Assembly (NCBI GenBank): GCA_902791025.1
Contig: CADATZ010000002.1
Location: 1-64,000 of the forward strand
DNA from: an uncultured Chloroflexota bacterium
Lineage (GTDB): Bacteria > Chloroflexota > Anaerolineae > Anaerolineales > Anaerolineaceae
Direction of reading: 5' to 3'
DNA: 64,000 nucleotides
In this document: piece by piece, positions 16,144 to 24,510 of the stretch
How the letters are laid out: every line of letters starts with the position of its first letter
Numbering within the stretch: the first letter of the stretch is position 1
The notes under the pieces: model-generated
What the model was told of the DNA's origin: nothing
Database searches by the model: none
Seen by the model: the letters and a program-made list of their open reading frames with translations, nothing else
Position numbers and translations under genes: made by a program

Positions 16144-16872
16144 TTAGATACTGCCGGATAACTCTGAAAACACTTTTCCGATAGGTTCCCTGATTATCAG
16201 ATCTGCCATAGAATCATAAGGTGTTTCAGATTTATTGATCAATACCAAATGAGAACCATGGAAATACCGCAGCAACCCGGCTGCGGGATAGACTGCAAGA
16301 GATGTACCACCAATGATCAACAGCGCAGCATTACGAACTTCTTCGATTGCCTGTTCAAAAACGCCTTCAGGAAGGTTCTCTTCATAAAGGACTACATCCG
16401 GACGAATGATCCCGCCGCACGAACAGCGAGGAATGCCTTCACTCTCCTGAATCATTTCAATACCGTATTTCTTTCCGCATTTCATACAATAATTGCGGTA
16501 AATAGAACCGTGAAGCTCCAAAACATTTTTACTGCCGGCTTTTTGATGAAGTCCATCAATATTCTGCGTAATCACCGCGCTGAGTTTTCCCTTTTGTTCC
16601 AGTTGTGCCAACAGCAGGTGTGCAGGATTTGGCTGAACATCCGTCACAAGCAGATTTTCTCTGTAATATTCAAAGAACACATCAGGACGAAGTGAGAAAT
16701 ACGTATGAGAAAGCAGCGTTTCCGGAGACCGTCCGTATTTTTCCAATGCCTTGAAGATACCGTTTTCCGAACGAAAATCCGGAATACCGCTTTCGGTAGA
16801 AACACCGGCACCGCCGAAAAACACAGTACGTGGGGATTCACTGATCCAATCAGATAATTGTGTATTTTCCAT
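16144..16872 (-). CDS. SIR2-family NAD-dependent protein deacylase (sirtuin)
   Basis: A 242-residue cytoplasmic sirtuin. The NAD-binding motifs are GAGVSTESGIPDFRS (21-35) and TQNIDGLHQKAGS (102-114), with catalytic His121 in LELHGS. The zinc site is formed by Cys129, Cys132, Cys150 and Cys152, with an unusually short C-x-C second pair. The C-terminal Rossmann part has GTSLAVYPAAGL. It removes acyl groups from lysines using NAD; in bacteria a frequent target is acetyl-CoA synthetase. It lies 89 bases upstream of the ADP-ribosylglycohydrolase in the same direction and is divergent from the ATPase gene at 16933. Confidence 0.93.
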   Translation of the reverse strand: MENTQLSDWISESPRTVFFGGAGVSTESGIPDFRSENGIFKALEKYGRSPETLLSHTYFSLRPDVFFEYYRENLLVTDVQPNPAHLLLAQLEQKGKLSAVITQNIDGLHQKAGSKNVLELHGSIYRNYCMKCGKKYGIEMIQESEGIPRCSCGGIIRPDVVLYEENLPEGVFEQAIEEVRNAALLIIGGTSLAVYPAAGLLRYFHGSHLVLINKSETPYDSMADLIIREPIGKVFSELSGSI

Positions 16873-16895
16873 AAGCCCACCTTTTTATAATTATT

Positions 16896-16926
16896 TTATC
16901 AGATACTTACACAAATCAGGTATACT
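16896..16926 (+). promoter_or_regulatory. Promoter abutting the ATPase start codon
   Basis: TATACT at 16921-16926 is a good -10, with a weak TTATCA (16896-16901) 19 bases upstream. The -10 ends only 6 bases before ATG 16933, so transcription would begin at or next to the start codon. The mRNA would then be leaderless. Confidence 0.45.
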
Positions 16927-16932
16927 GCTGTT

Positions 16933-17658
16933 ATGCTGAGCACATTACCCGTCAGTGGGCTGACGATTGATTGGAACAAGATCTCTGAAGACAGTTACCT
17001 GCGAAATATCAGAGCATTGAACAATCTTGAACACCTCGAATTTCATCAGCCCATCACTTTTTTTACCGGAGAAAATGGCAGCGGTAAATCTACGCTGCTG
17101 GAAGCTATTGCCATCGCATACGGATTCAATCCTGAAGGCGGAACAAAAAATTATAATTTCTCGACTTACAACTCACACTCAGAACTTTATGAGGCGATCC
17201 GCCTTTCCAGAGCTCCCGTCCGCAGTCGATGGGGATATTTTCTGCGTGCTGAAAGTTTCTACAATGTAGCAACGAAAGAAGAAGAATACACCGAAGAAGA
17301 ACCCGCAAAAGCCAAACACCTGCACAGAAAGTCTCATGGTGAAAGCTTTCTTGAAACGGCACAGGATAATTTCCATCCACACAGTCTGAACCTGATCGAT
17401 GAACCGGAAGCAGCACTTTCCCCACAGCGGCAATTGACCATGTTCATTGAAATCTATCACTGCGCCCTGGCAGGAGCTCAGTTCATCATCGCAACACACT
17501 CACCGATCCTTACCGCCATTCCTGGTGCTGAGATCCTTAGCTTCGATAACGGGAAGATCCATCCCTGTACCTATGAAGAGACCGGCAGTTATCAAATCAC
17601 ATCAATATTTATCAACAATAGAGAACAGATGATCCGGCGACTGCTGGAAGATAATTAA
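16933..17658 (+). CDS. Small ABC/AAA-type ATPase (COG3910-like)
   Basis: A 241-residue predicted ATPase. Walker A is GENGSGKST (about 45-53) after the ITFFTGE strand, and Walker B with the following D-loop-like part is LNLIDEPEAALSPQRQ (about 153-168). The switch histidine is in IIATHSPIL (about 190). The ABC signature region is short and there is no long coiled coil, so it is a stand-alone ABC-fold ATPase rather than an SMC or transporter subunit. No transmembrane partner lies nearby. Its cellular role is unknown. The start has no ribosome site but a -10 element just upstream. Confidence 0.85.
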   Translation: MLSTLPVSGLTIDWNKISEDSYLRNIRALNNLEHLEFHQPITFFTGENGSGKSTLLEAIAIAYGFNPEGGTKNYNFSTYNSHSELYEAIRLSRAPVRSRWGYFLRAESFYNVATKEEEYTEEEPAKAKHLHRKSHGESFLETAQDNFHPHSLNLIDEPEAALSPQRQLTMFIEIYHCALAGAQFIIATHSPILTAIPGAEILSFDNGKIHPCTYEETGSYQITSIFINNREQMIRRLLEDN

Positions 17659-17836
17659 TTACGCTGAGTCCTTTTCTAATCTGTTTTTAACCTTTCCATT
17701 ATCCGGTCATTAACTTGATTTGGTAGGATAATTGTTAGTAAGTAGTTAGTGAAAAGAAATCCTGAATTACCGGATAACCTGAATTAATTACTGCTCAATT
17801 TTCATAAATCAGGTAAGATTAAAGAAGGAGTGAAAC

Positions 17837-18499
17837 ATGGATCGTTTTGAACTCGTTGAAAAATTAGTAAAGAGCACCGGAGTCAGCTACGCGGATGCAA
17901 AAACCGCATTGGAAGCCTCAGGATGGGATGTATTGGACGCAGCTGTTTGGTTGGAGAAAAACGGTAAGGTTGAGGGAAAAACCAGCCATTTCACCACCAA
18001 TCCCGAGCAGCAGGAAGAACAGCGCAAACAGCAGGAAGAAGAACGCCGCCGAGAAGAGCGCAGAAAAGAAGCAGCCCGAAATGCAGCATCTTCACAAAAT
18101 AACAATGGACGGAGTGTGTTCCACACAGTTCTCAGAAAAGCAAAACAGATCATCATGGACAACGAACTGGTCATCTGTAAACGCAGCGGCGAAGTTTTTC
18201 TGGAGATCCCGATTTGGCTTTTCATTATTTTATTGATCGTCGCCTTCTGGCCAACTGCCATTGTTCTTGTTCTTGTTTTCATCATCGGCTTCCGTTTCCG
18301 CCTGCATGGCCCGGATCTCGGTTCCCAAAGGGTCAATGACATCCTGAACAGAGCTGAAAACGCTGCGGGAGATTTTATTGACCGCGTCAAGAATCCGAAC
18401 AGCAGCCAGAACAAAGGATACTACGACGCAACCCGCGGTTCCTCGCAGACCCGTGATGATGATGTGATTGATTACAACGAACCGCCTCGAAAGGAGTAA
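17837..18499 (+). CDS. UBA/TS-N and DUF4342 domain membrane protein
   Basis: A 220-residue protein. Residues 1-45 are a UBA/TS-N-like three-helix domain (ELVEKLVKSTGVSYADAKTALEASGWDVLDAAVWLE). A Glu/Arg/Gln-rich coiled stretch of charged repeats follows (about 55-85). A DUF4342 domain (about 95-155) then contains the FLEIPIW motif and a hydrophobic membrane hairpin (LFIILLIVAFWPTAIVLVLVF). A disordered tail ends the protein. A GAAGGAG ribosome site precedes ATG 17837. It lies 6 bases ahead of a response regulator gene, so it is probably part of that signalling operon. The domain functions are not established. Confidence 0.85.
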   Translation: MDRFELVEKLVKSTGVSYADAKTALEASGWDVLDAAVWLEKNGKVEGKTSHFTTNPEQQEEQRKQQEEERRREERRKEAARNAASSQNNNGRSVFHTVLRKAKQIIMDNELVICKRSGEVFLEIPIWLFIILLIVAFWPTAIVLVLVFIIGFRFRLHGPDLGSQRVNDILNRAENAAGDFIDRVKNPNSSQNKGYYDATRGSSQTRDDDVIDYNEPPRKE

Positions 18500-18505
18500 G
18501 AATTT

Positions 18506-19186
18506 ATGCCCGGCAGGATCCTGATTATTGAAGATGAAGAAAGAATAGCCCGTTTTGTCGAACTGGAACTTGTTCATGAAGGCTACGAAGTTGATAAATG
18601 TACCGATGGCCGTGATGGACTGGAAAAAGCGGAAAGCGGAAAATATGATCTGATCCTGCTGGATATCATGCTCCCCGGATTGAACGGGTTGGAAGTCCTG
18701 CGTCGTCTCCGCAGGACTTCCGATGTTCCGGTTATCATGCTTACAGCCCGGGATGCTGTGATGGATAAGGTTTCCGGTCTGGACCTTGGGGCAGATGATT
18801 ACATCACAAAACCTTTCGCTATCGAAGAACTTCTTGCTCGTATTCGTCTTGGACTGCGCCACAATGGAGCCAATACAGCTCAGCAGGCAGATGATCTGGT
18901 TCACGGGAACCTGACTCTTTCTGTCTCACGTCACGAGGTCCATTATGACAATAACCTGATCGATCTGACAGCCCGGGAATTTACATTGCTGCAAACGCTG
19001 CTGGAGAATAAAAACATCGTTCTTTCCCGCAGCACACTGCTCGAACGGGTATGGGGGTATGATTACATGGGTGAGACCAATGTCGTTGATGTCTACATAC
19101 GCTACCTCCGCTCAAAGATCGACGATGTTTATGGCGTACATATCATACAAACAGTCCGCGGTGTCGGATATGTAATCAAAGACTGA
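18506..19186 (+). CDS. OmpR/PhoB-family response regulator
   Basis: A 226-residue two-domain regulator. The receiver has the acidic pocket ED (about 9-11), phospho-acceptor Asp53 (LILLDIMLPG), the conserved Thr in MLTARD and Lys in ADDYITKPF. The C-terminal winged helix (about 128-224) has the recognition region NVVDVYIRYLRSKID and ends in VRGVGYVI. The gene is 6 bases after the UBA-DUF4342 gene and 7 before a sensor kinase, forming one operon. Target genes are not identifiable here. Confidence 0.95.
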   Translation: MPGRILIIEDEERIARFVELELVHEGYEVDKCTDGRDGLEKAESGKYDLILLDIMLPGLNGLEVLRRLRRTSDVPVIMLTARDAVMDKVSGLDLGADDYITKPFAIEELLARIRLGLRHNGANTAQQADDLVHGNLTLSVSRHEVHYDNNLIDLTAREFTLLQTLLENKNIVLSRSTLLERVWGYDYMGETNVVDVYIRYLRSKIDDVYGVHIIQTVRGVGYVIKD

Positions 19187-19193
19187 ACTTTCT

Positions 19194-20387
19194 ATGGCAA
19201 AAAAGAAGAAAACAGCCGTACGTACCAGCGCCCTTGCCTGGAAGATCAACCTTTCCGGTGTACTGAAGCTGTGTCTGCTCTTTTTTGTACTCGACATATT
19301 TCTTATTTGGTTCGACATCTCAACCGGAGTGATCCCGCTATCTGAAATCAGTGGAATTGACGGTTGGGTGCAAACCTTAAAAACAATTATTATCTCCCTT
19401 AAGTACAGTATTTTAATTCGTGCTGAAGGCCTATTGCTGCTCATAAAACTGGTTTTTGGATCCATTTCCATCCACCGCACACTCAAGCCCATCGATGAAC
19501 TGACCAATGTCGCAATTGAACTTGGTTCTGAAAACAGCGATTTTGATGAAGAAAAATTTCTCCAGCTGGAAGCAGCTATCGATGAAATCAGTCCTACTGC
19601 GGAAAACGCAAGATTACGCACCGGCAACCAACAATTGGCAGGGTTGGAATTGGCAGTCAACAATCTGATCGAACGTATGCGGGATTCTTATCGTCAACAG
19701 GCACGCTTCGTATCTGATGCTTCCCATGAGCTTCGAACACCGATCGCGGTTATCAAAGGTTACGCGGATATGCTGGACCGTTGGGGGAAAACTGACGAAA
19801 AAGTGCTCACAGAATCAATTGATGCCATTAAATCAGAATCAGAACACATGAATTACCTGGTTGAGCAACTGCTCTTTCTGGCACGGGGAGATAACGGAAA
19901 AACAAAGATGTCCTTTGCAAATTTTGACCTGGCTCAGATGATACGCGAAGTTTATGAAGAGTATGTAATGATTGACAAAGAGCACACTTACTCCTGTGAT
20001 GCCGCGGAAAACGTACCGGCTTACGGAGATGTCTCTATGCTGAAACAGACTGCACGCATCCTTTTGGACAACGCAAAAAAATACACCCAGGAAAGCGGCG
20101 ATATTCGTTTGAGTGCCGCTATTGAGGGAGGAGTTCCCTGCTTTACAGTACAGGATAATGGAATGGGAATTGATGAAAAATCTTTACCTCACATCTTTGA
20201 CCGTTTTTACCGTGCGGACAGTTCACGCTCCCGCGGCACCGGAGGTACCGGACTCGGATTGGCAATCGCCCGCTGGATCGTGAGCAAACACAATGGAAGG
20301 TTTGATGTTGTAACACGCGAGGGCATCGGCACACGCATCACGGTTTACATTCCCAAAAAACTTGAAATTCAGGAGAGCCAATACTAA
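19194..20387 (+). CDS. Membrane sensor histidine kinase
   Basis: A 397-residue kinase. Two membrane segments (about 23-42 and 75-95) enclose a short extracytoplasmic loop of about 35 residues. A HAMP-like linker (HRTLKPIDELTNVA) follows. HisKA has phospho-acceptor His178 in SDASHELRTPIAV. The HATPase domain shows the N box LLDNAKKYT, G1 DNGMGID, F box FDRFYR and G2 GTGLGLAIA. It partners the OmpR-type regulator directly upstream. The tiny sensor loop suggests a membrane or cell-wall signal, or sensing through the DUF4342 membrane protein in the same operon; this is inference. Confidence 0.94.
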   Translation: MAKKKKTAVRTSALAWKINLSGVLKLCLLFFVLDIFLIWFDISTGVIPLSEISGIDGWVQTLKTIIISLKYSILIRAEGLLLLIKLVFGSISIHRTLKPIDELTNVAIELGSENSDFDEEKFLQLEAAIDEISPTAENARLRTGNQQLAGLELAVNNLIERMRDSYRQQARFVSDASHELRTPIAVIKGYADMLDRWGKTDEKVLTESIDAIKSESEHMNYLVEQLLFLARGDNGKTKMSFANFDLAQMIREVYEEYVMIDKEHTYSCDAAENVPAYGDVSMLKQTARILLDNAKKYTQESGDIRLSAAIEGGVPCFTVQDNGMGIDEKSLPHIFDRFYRADSSRSRGTGGTGLGLAIARWIVSKHNGRFDVVTREGIGTRITVYIPKKLEIQESQY

Positions 20388-20455
20388 TTTCATTGTCTGG
20401 TTTACATTCTCATCGAAATTGAAATATGTCATATCTTTAATATGACTTTTGTCAA

Positions 20456-20483
20456 TTGCCTTTTTTCCCCGCATCACTATAAT
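20456..20483 (+). promoter_or_regulatory. Promoter of a probable small RNA
   Basis: TTGCCT (-35, 20456-20461), a 16-base spacer and a perfect TATAAT (-10, 20478-20483) lie 70 bases after the histidine kinase stop. The start is expected near 20490. No coding sequence of useful length follows before the terminator at 20704-20745. Confidence 0.65.
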
Positions 20484-20489
20484 ATGAAT

Positions 20490-20745
20490 ATCGACGAGTT
20501 GGATGCATATGTACACAATAGAAAGAGATTCCACCGTCATTTGAGAAAAGTGTAGTCTTTTCCAATCATCGCAGAGATCCCCAATGATCTCATCCATTTT
20601 ACTCATGTATCAGCAAGATAAGCACGGCTTATCAGCAGTTTGGAAGGCAATCCCGAACAGAACCACAGGGATTTCCCTTAGAGTTTCAATCACTCTTTAA
20701 TGCGGGAGGAAGAATACGTACCTTGTCTTCCTCCTCCTTTTTTTA
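20490..20745 (+). ncRNA. Candidate structured small RNA of about 255 nt
   Basis: The stretch has its own promoter and ends in a strong intrinsic terminator, with no sensible ORF between. It contains successive perfect hairpins: GAAAAG/CTTTTC (20545-20562), GAGATC/GATCTC (20574-20591), GATAAGC-ACG-GCTTATC (20617-20633) and AATCCC/GGGATT with a 13-base loop (about 20649-20680). I compared it by eye with 6S RNA, SRP RNA, tmRNA and RNase P landmarks and saw none. It lies between convergent genes, so a riboswitch for a downstream gene is unlikely. A regulatory sRNA is the best guess. Confidence 0.5.
20704..20745 (+). terminator. Intrinsic terminator
   Basis: GGAGGAAGA (20705-20713) pairs perfectly with TCTTCCTCC (20726-20734), followed by TCC and a run of T's. 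It ends the candidate small RNA and can also catch read-through from the kinase operon. Confidence 0.85.
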
Positions 20746-20747
20746 TT

Positions 20748-20817
20748 TAATAATAATGAATAAAATAGCAATTAGAAATTAATGAATATATTACCACTCA
20801 TCATTCACTAATTGCAT
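20748..20817. repeat. Degenerate heptamer-like inverted element (element 3)
   Basis: A 70-base A/T-rich element between a plus-strand terminator and the minus-strand gene end at 20818. GCAATTAG and CTAATTGC form its ends, and the inside has units like AATGAAT and ATTCACT. These resemble the units of the element at 27325-27432. It is shorter and more degraded than the others. Confidence 0.55.
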
Positions 20818-22425
20818 TTAGTTGCCAAGCTCGTATACACGATCGACATAGCGGTTCCCGAGTTCACACTGTCCGGTTAAAAAGCGGCGGACATTTTCCC
20901 AGGTAACCGGAAGTTTGTACGCAGACACCTGATTAATAGCATTGAAAAGGCAGCCTGATCCGGAATAGTAATTTGCCACTGAAAGTTTCCACATATCTTC
21001 ATAGGTTGAAATATTAGAAGGAGAATCACCGGTGGCATTAGCAACGATCTGATTTACCTGATTTACACATCCACGAATAGCCGCAGCCAGGACTTCAATT
21101 TCTTCATCAGAACCTACTTTTGAAATTACCACACCGCGCAAAACAGTTTGTTCCTGCGCATCAAGACTGGAAAAACCACTGGCACATTTGGTCTGATCAT
21201 GAGGAAAGGTCTTCATACAAACATTCAGGAAATAAGAAGGATTCCACCGCAGCAGCATATCTGCACCGCTTTCTGTCAGCATTCCCAAACCATATTCATA
21301 CGGAGTTTCTGACTCCGGCCAGAATTGTGATTCCTGAGCGATCAGCCCCTTAACAATCCGAGGCGGCACTTTTTGTCGATTCGCCGCGTCAAAAATCAGT
21401 CCATCATATTGGTTCTGCATATCAAAAACCATCTTCGCAGTGACCTGTTCACCACAGCCATTTGGCGTACCATCCAGATTCAGACCATAATTTTCACAAA
21501 AAGAAGTGTCGACTTTTCCGTTTCGAATTAGTTTCGCTCCCAACAGCTGAAATTTATGTTTTGTCACCAGATAATCCTTTGTTGGCACCTTTTCAAGCAC
21601 AGCGGGAAGCGGCTCAGACAAAGAGGGGAACATATACCAGACTTCCGCTGCATAAGGACTGGCATCAGGAAAGGCATCACCGATCACATCGTAATAATAG
21701 TCTGTAATGGAATTTTGAACCGGGACTGCACGAAATTTCAACCAAAAATGCTCACTTTGGTTAGCACCTGAATCCATTGCCCAATATTCGAACCAAACGC
21801 CGGCAGCATCAGTCGCAGGCAACCGCATCTGACAGGCGTTACCATTGCAGGCTGCCTCATATGTACCCACACGAATATGAACAGAGGAAATAATGCTGTC
21901 GTTATTATCCGGTCCATGCGCAATAAGCAATAGTTCTGGTTTTTGATCGCAGAGTCTGCCCGGCTCACAATTCACATTTGATACATCAAAGTATATTTGC
22001 CGCAGATTTTGCGCCTGATAATCCACCAGATTTGCATTGATAACCTCATCGCGCTGTTTTTGCCCCACACGGCGCAAAAACAAGCCGGTACAGGTAAGTG
22101 TCGATGGGTCCTGTCCGTAATGCCGATCACAATTCGGTGTTGTAAGCCAGGTTTGGAAAAGCGAATCGCCACAGGAATTCAATATTTCATCATTCGTCGG
22201 CGTACGGTCCTCATCAAGAATAAGCGTACAGGCTGTATCATAGCTTTCCCAATAAGCAAGCTGCCATATTGTCTGCATATTATCCTGTGCATAAGCAGGG
22301 AAAGGTATTAAAACAAAAGAGAGTATAATCCAAATAATAATTTGGATTATACTTTTTGGAGAGAAAGCAAGAATTTTTTTCTTGTTATTCAGTTGTGCAT
22401 AAGGTTTAGCACAATTACCCTGCAC
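20818..22425 (-). CDS. Secreted Cys-rich protein with lytic-transglycosylase-like domain
   Basis: A 535-residue protein with a long N-terminal signal peptide (hydrophobic core IIQIIIWIILSFVLIPF, likely cut after AYA). The region to about 330 is unrecognised and holds many cysteines, suggesting disulfides outside the membrane. From about 350 an SLT-like domain is visible: IVKGLIAQESQFWP with candidate catalytic Glu365, then EYGLGMLTESGADML in place of the usual GLMQ-P-TA motif. It overlaps the preceding gene by 11 bases and starts with GTG. As the last gene of the eCIS locus it may cut peptidoglycan for particle release. That role is inference and the SLT call is moderate. Confidence 0.65.
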   Translation of the reverse strand: MQGNCAKPYAQLNNKKKILAFSPKSIIQIIIWIILSFVLIPFPAYAQDNMQTIWQLAYWESYDTACTLILDEDRTPTNDEILNSCGDSLFQTWLTTPNCDRHYGQDPSTLTCTGLFLRRVGQKQRDEVINANLVDYQAQNLRQIYFDVSNVNCEPGRLCDQKPELLLIAHGPDNNDSIISSVHIRVGTYEAACNGNACQMRLPATDAAGVWFEYWAMDSGANQSEHFWLKFRAVPVQNSITDYYYDVIGDAFPDASPYAAEVWYMFPSLSEPLPAVLEKVPTKDYLVTKHKFQLLGAKLIRNGKVDTSFCENYGLNLDGTPNGCGEQVTAKMVFDMQNQYDGLIFDAANRQKVPPRIVKGLIAQESQFWPESETPYEYGLGMLTESGADMLLRWNPSYFLNVCMKTFPHDQTKCASGFSSLDAQEQTVLRGVVISKVGSDEEIEVLAAAIRGCVNQVNQIVANATGDSPSNISTYEDMWKLSVANYYSGSGCLFNAINQVSAYKLPVTWENVRRFLTGQCELGNRYVDRVYELGN

Positions 22426-23494
22426 AATAAGTTACTAGGTTAGCCCCCCATTCCAAGTTTGTACGGATTTCATCCCGAAGCAATAGTTCGTCGTTTAATT
22501 CACCGCTCCATGGAGTAGTAAGCGGGTCATTACATAATACCAATTTTTCTCCAAAGAACAGATGTTTTACGCCAATCTGTTCCGGAGGAATACGGAAGAA
22601 GAACGGGCTTTTGAAGAAACCAGCCTTTTCCGGATCAGCCAGAACGGCTTTAAAATTGTCAGCTATCTGCTTCAAAACTTTACCGCCCTCAGCATCAAGG
22701 CCTTCCATAAGGAGACCCTTACCATTATTATAATAATTTTTCAGCAATGCAAGCTGCGTATCTGATGGAGAGAATGTACCTGCAGCACCGATATAAATCA
22801 AGTTGTAATCATTGATCCTCTCATCAATATCCGAAAGAACATCAATGATTAGTTTCACACCCAGCATTTGTTCCATCTCGTTGTTCAACACACGCCAACA
22901 TTTGAAGACCATATCATTATCAGACGGATATGTAACCACGCCAACATGTATTGTTTTGCGGATATCACTCTGGTCCTGTCGATACCTCAAATCAAGTTCA
23001 TCTCTGCCGGGCAACAACGGATCAACTGCATCACGAATGGAAGCACCTTTTTCCGATATTGACACACGTGCCAGTTCAACAACCGGCTGTTTGGGCAGGG
23101 ATTGACGGGCTGCAATGATATACTCATGCTGCATCTGCTTGACTTTCGTCTCGGAATTTTCTCTTTCATGTTCTGCATAGCCCAGCAGCAATCTGTATTT
23201 TCCGGCACCTTCGTCGCCAAAATCATAAGCAATTGTCTGATCTACAACGATTACCCGGCCTTGCTCATCAACAGCCGCACCCGGAGAGATAAACACATAA
23301 TGATCAGCGGGATCATTAGCACGGATCTCAAGACCACAGATTATTCCCGGTTTATGCATCGAAAGAATATGCGCACGCATCTCGTCACGATGCTCGGTAT
23401 GAGCCATATCCCAAACATCCGCTGTAACAGACATCCCGTCATAAGCTTTCAAACTGTTTTTCGGAAAATATTTTATTTTAGATGATATATTCAT
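22415..23494 (-). CDS. eCIS protein: fibre/baseplate-like N-terminus fused to DUF4159-like domain
   Basis: A 359-residue protein. Residues 1-110 resemble N-terminal parts of phage and eCIS fibre or baseplate proteins: a short attachment stretch, then GLEIRANDPADHYVFISPGAAVDEQGRVI. From about 195 the sequence changes to a Rossmann-like domain resembling DUF4159 (IHVGVVTYP, YNLIYIGAAGTFSPSDTQLALLKNYYNNG, KGLLMEGLD). That family has a glutamine-amidotransferase-like fold, but no catalytic Cys is evident. It lies 30 bases after the gpI-like gene and before the transglycosylase-like gene. It may decorate the baseplate or bind a receptor; the function is not known. Confidence 0.6.
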   Translation of the reverse strand: MNISSKIKYFPKNSLKAYDGMSVTADVWDMAHTEHRDEMRAHILSMHKPGIICGLEIRANDPADHYVFISPGAAVDEQGRVIVVDQTIAYDFGDEGAGKYRLLLGYAEHERENSETKVKQMQHEYIIAARQSLPKQPVVELARVSISEKGASIRDAVDPLLPGRDELDLRYRQDQSDIRKTIHVGVVTYPSDNDMVFKCWRVLNNEMEQMLGVKLIIDVLSDIDERINDYNLIYIGAAGTFSPSDTQLALLKNYYNNGKGLLMEGLDAEGGKVLKQIADNFKAVLADPEKAGFFKSPFFFRIPPEQIGVKHLFFGEKLVLCNDPLTTPWSGELNDELLLRDEIRTNLEWGANLVTYCAG

Positions 23495-23523
23495 TTTATC
23501 TCCTTATCTGCCATTTCAGGATG

Positions 23524-24510
23524 TTATACATATTTACATGATAGCGAGAAAACCGTATGAGCCGGAACAATATTCCGAATAAATGATTTGATCTTCTTCG
23601 CATATTTTTCTTTTGTAAAACCGGTTCGTGTCAATTCAGAAACAGGTACAGTCATTGACACCAAAACAGTATTCGGTTTGTTATCCATTCCAAGGGCGAT
23701 CCCATCGCCAAGACCCATCACACCACCGATGGTCATATTATGAGCTTTCCTCTCTTTTATCTCAACTTTACCACCGGAATACATTTCCAGGAAGAAACGA
23801 AGCGATTCTGCTGTTCCGCGGCTGTGATAGAAAGGGATGGCATTCTTGATGAGTTCACGAACACGTTCCCGGGGGAAGGTTTCGTCGATTTCCATCCCAA
23901 CCCAGGAAGCAAGCCATTTCAGAAACCGGTCAGGTGTCAAATCAGGGTCGTAATAATTCTCCCCTTGGGCAATCTGCTGATTGATGGGTTTCCAGAAACT
24001 CTCAAACATCATCAGAAAACGGTTCACAAAATCATCGTATGAGTAAAGCTCAGGAAGAAAACGAAGATAATCCGCACTCCCTTTTACTTCCAGTTCGATC
24101 GTTCGTGAACCTCTCGGCTCTACGAAGAAATCACCCTGCAGGTCGGGAACATCCTGCGCAATCCAGGCAGTAAAATTCATCATATGATTCATCGGAATCG
24201 AATGCAGTCTTACACAAATATTGATCTCCGCATCGCCGCCTGGTTCCAGATATTTGGCTAAAGGTATAGCGAGCAGCTTACCATCAAAGTTACGTGTATA
24301 AACTGTTAAAAAGTTATCATCGATTCCGTCCATATGAATCGCTTCCACCTCCAGTTTTTGCGGCAGATGGATACATAAGATCGTACTCACCGGCGATTCA
24401 AGACGAGCACGAATCGCCAATGTTACTGCTTCCATCGGATAGCATACATAACGATCTAATGCCAATTCAAAGGTATAGCGGTCTCTGCCGCCTGATGCCA
24501 AAGGACTCAT
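23524..24510 (-). CDS. Phage tail protein I-like baseplate component of eCIS
   Basis: A 328-residue protein whose C-terminal half matches the P2 gpI / TIGR02242 tail family: YLRFLPELYSYDDFVNRFLMMFE, then WLASWVGMEIDETFP and RELIKNAIPFYHSRGT, the hallmark of these wedge proteins. The first 140 residues are a beta-rich domain specific to this branch. ATG 24510 overlaps the stop of the gpJ-like gene by four bases, so translation is coupled. In contractile systems gpI-like and gpJ-like proteins form the baseplate wedge around the hub. It probably corresponds to Pvc12/Afp12 or a neighbouring baseplate component. Confidence 0.85.
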   Translation of the reverse strand: MSPLASGGRDRYTFELALDRYVCYPMEAVTLAIRARLESPVSTILCIHLPQKLEVEAIHMDGIDDNFLTVYTRNFDGKLLAIPLAKYLEPGGDAEINICVRLHSIPMNHMMNFTAWIAQDVPDLQGDFFVEPRGSRTIELEVKGSADYLRFLPELYSYDDFVNRFLMMFESFWKPINQQIAQGENYYDPDLTPDRFLKWLASWVGMEIDETFPRERVRELIKNAIPFYHSRGTAESLRFFLEMYSGGKVEIKERKAHNMTIGGVMGLGDGIALGMDNKPNTVLVSMTVPVSELTRTGFTKEKYAKKIKSFIRNIVPAHTVFSLSCKYV

